A DNA stretch of 64,000 bases from Paenibacillus antri (lineage in GTDB: Bacteria > Bacillota > Bacilli > Paenibacillales > YIM-B00363). A program made the translations under genes and the position numbers. Below, one piece after another: positions 62,590 through 64,000 of the stretch. The stretch spans positions 124,001-188,000 of the forward strand of contig NZ_VCIW01000013.1 of assembly GCF_005765165.1 (NCBI RefSeq). The letters run 5' to 3'. The notes beneath the pieces are model-generated. The model was not told where the DNA came from. It was given only the letters and a program-made list of their open reading frames with translations, and did no database searches. How positions within the stretch are numbered: the first letter of the stretch is position 1; every line of letters starts with the position of its first letter.

Positions 62590-63351
62590 TTAGAAAGTGT
62601 AAGCTTCCCCGTCATTCGGCACTCTTACATGAGAAGAGATTCCCTTCTCATTAAGGAAGCTTCGTAATTCTTCTCTAGACAACATCCAGTGATTTACTGC
62701 TTCCATATGGACCGAGAGAATGGTTGCTTCCGGAGCAGCTTTGTAAACGTTGTAGATATCCTCTTTCCCCATAACAAGGGAACCGCCTTGTAAGAACTGG
62801 TTGTCGCCGCCGTTGACGACGATGACTTCCGGCTTGTGCGTTTCGATTGTGTCTTCAACAGCCTCGTACCAAACCGTATCTCCGGCGAGATATAACGTCT
62901 TTTCGCTCGGATGCTTAAAAACGACACCGCACACATGACCGGCAAGCTTTAGGATTTTCCCTCGGCCATGCTCGCCTTTCGTTTTGACGAGTCCGATGTC
63001 ACCAAATACCGTGTTTTCTTTCAATACCTCGATATTCGTGAAGCCAGCCTTGCCCAATTCATTCGCATCTTCTTCGTTTTGGGCGAACATCTTGATCCCC
63101 TTCGGCAACGTCTCTTTCGCGGCCTCGTCCCAGTGATCTAAGTGCAGATGGGTTACAATTACAGCATCAAGGTTTTCGGTGATGTGCTCAATGGATGTCG
63201 GCAAACCGACCAAAGGGTTATTTTGATCTTGTCTTGCCGAATTTGGGAAAGGAGGATATGCCCCCTTCTCTGCAAGGAAGGGATCAACTAAAATTTTCTT
63301 GCCGGCATATTGGACGACGAGCGTTGCATTTCGAATGAGTTGAATCTTCAA
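62590..63351 (-). CDS. MBL-fold metallo-hydrolase
   Basis: 253 residues. Metal site HLHLDHWD, GDTVWY and VHMEAVNHW; the pattern is that of the UlaG-like (L-ascorbate-6-phosphate lactonase-like) MBL group. TTG start with AAAGGAG 9 nt upstream. Soluble. Substrate unknown. First gene of the minus-strand pair, divergent from the Lrp/AsnC regulator. Confidence 0.85.
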   Translation of the reverse strand: MKIQLIRNATLVVQYAGKKILVDPFLAEKGAYPPFPNSARQDQNNPLVGLPTSIEHITENLDAVIVTHLHLDHWDEAAKETLPKGIKMFAQNEEDANELGKAGFTNIEVLKENTVFGDIGLVKTKGEHGRGKILKLAGHVCGVVFKHPSEKTLYLAGDTVWYEAVEDTIETHKPEVIVVNGGDNQFLQGGSLVMGKEDIYNVYKAAPEATILSVHMEAVNHWMLSREELRSFLNEKGISSHVRVPNDGEAYTF

Positions 63352-63434
63352 TGGGTCGAGCTCCTTTACTTTTATATGGTATAGCTTCTCCTGCGCTCTG
63401 TTAATGAAAACAGGGTGCTGCTACCCGCTGGCTG

Positions 63435-63451
63435 TACGGCGTTGAACCGTA
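63435..63451. promoter_or_regulatory. Inverted repeat in the divergent MBL/Lrp promoter region
   Basis: TACGG-CGTTGAA-CCGTA. It overlaps a TATAAT (63450-63455) oriented toward the Lrp/AsnC gene. Candidate regulator site; short, so weak evidence. Confidence 0.4.
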
Positions 63452-63540
63452 TAATAAAATGATAAATAAAAACAGGAATGGGATCGATACTTTGACGAAA
63501 CCCTTTTCGTAAAAACAATTTCATGGCGAAAGGAATAACT

Positions 63541-63987
63541 ATGCTACTTGATCACATTGATATGCAGATCCTTCAGATCCTGACTAGAAATTCACGTATT
63601 CAATGGAAGGAGTTAGGCGAACAAATTCACATGACGGGGCAAGCCGTAGGGAATCGCATCAAGAAACTTGAGGATAACGGCGTTATCAAGGCGTATACCC
63701 TAATTGTTGATGAGATGAAATTAGGGTTAAACTATACGGCATTTGTCATTATTACCATGAAGTCGGCGAACCACGCTTCATTTATTCATCTTCTTAACAA
63801 TCGGAATGAAGTGGTCGAAGCTCATCGGATTTCGGGGGAAGGTTGTTATCATTTAACGATCAAGGTGGCATCCCAAGAACAATTAAACCATGTTCTTAAT
63901 CAATTACTCGATCATGGGAACTACAGCTTGAATTTGTCCGTACAGAAAATCAAACAACGTAGTGCACTGGATGCTACCTTTGAATGA
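63541..63987 (+). CDS. Lrp/AsnC-family transcriptional regulator
   Basis: 148 residues from the ATG at 63541 (AAAGGAA upstream). Helix-turn-helix about 5-50 (DMQILQILTRNSRIQWKELG, GQAVGNRIKKL), then the RAM ligand-binding domain (YHLTIKVASQEQLNHVLNQLL). It should bind a small ligand and regulate the divergent MBL/SnoaL genes and itself. Confidence 0.9.
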   Translation: MLLDHIDMQILQILTRNSRIQWKELGEQIHMTGQAVGNRIKKLEDNGVIKAYTLIVDEMKLGLNYTAFVIITMKSANHASFIHLLNNRNEVVEAHRISGEGCYHLTIKVASQEQLNHVLNQLLDHGNYSLNLSVQKIKQRSALDATFE

Positions 63988-64000
63988 TTGAAAAAACAAT

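Noticed and set aside
1-64000. CRISPR array, tRNA or rRNA genes
   Set aside because: No regularly spaced direct repeats and no cloverleaf or rRNA segments were seen.

Overview
The window is a 64 kb piece of a chromosome from a spore-forming, Gram-positive bacterium, most likely Paenibacillaceae (Paenibacillus/Cohnella-like). The grounds are a complete gerA-gerC-gerB germination operon, a GerMN lipoprotein, a YesM/YesN two-component pair beside a LplB/YtcP-type ABC importer, copper-amine-oxidase-N (stalk) exported proteins, strong AGGAGG-type ribosome binding sites and many TTG/GTG starts. The first ~48 kb is mostly GC-rich. From about 49.5 kb several genes are clearly AT-richer, decayed genes appear and short intergenic repeats recur, so the right end reads as an accessory region. 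No rRNA, tRNA or CRISPR array was seen.

Layout. 0-3 kb: end of an SGNH hydrolase, an Arg/Cys-rich orphan, a 36-residue CxC peptide and a trypsin-like (Nal1-like) protease without signal peptide. 3-13 kb: a STAND-ATPase/LuxR regulator divergent from a VOC protein that is translationally coupled to a 2428-residue exported multidomain protein. 13-19 kb: YkvA-like protein, NERD-helicase, zinc/HhH small protein, small membrane proteins and an MFS transporter. 19-24 kb: an operon of secreted protein, ABC ATPase, ABC permease, histidine kinase and OmpR-type regulator, preceded by phased direct repeats. 24-26.6 kb: DUF817 protein, MBL hydrolase, YdcF-like protein and a lipoprotein.

26.7-33.8 kb: a carbohydrate-type ABC importer (two permeases and a binding protein, no ATPase) followed by its YesN/YesM regulators. 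33.8-40 kb: a lipoprotein form of LTA synthase, a NUDIX protein and the germination operon. 40-49.4 kb: an azoreductase with a near-consensus promoter, a GNAT-phosphotransferase fusion directly followed by a heterodimeric ABC exporter with one degenerate ATP site, then a ROK repressor with a 14-bp palindromic operator and an MFS transporter.

49.5-64 kb: orphan genes, an LRR/stalk protein, a peptidoglycan amidase with stalk and AMIN domains, a GerMN lipoprotein, an ECF sigma/SRPBCC/DoxX cassette, a decayed acetyltransferase, a decayed lipoprotein (ATA in place of the start plus an internal TAA), a tyrosine recombinase whose ribosome binding site lies in a hairpin, and an Lrp/AsnC regulator divergent from MBL and SnoaL-like genes. 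The best candidates for something new are the GNAT-APH/ABC exporter unit, the Arg/Cys-rich/protease cluster, the STAND-GNAT-like-LuxR regulator and the lipoprotein LTA synthase. All assignments rest on reading motifs and context; no database search was run.
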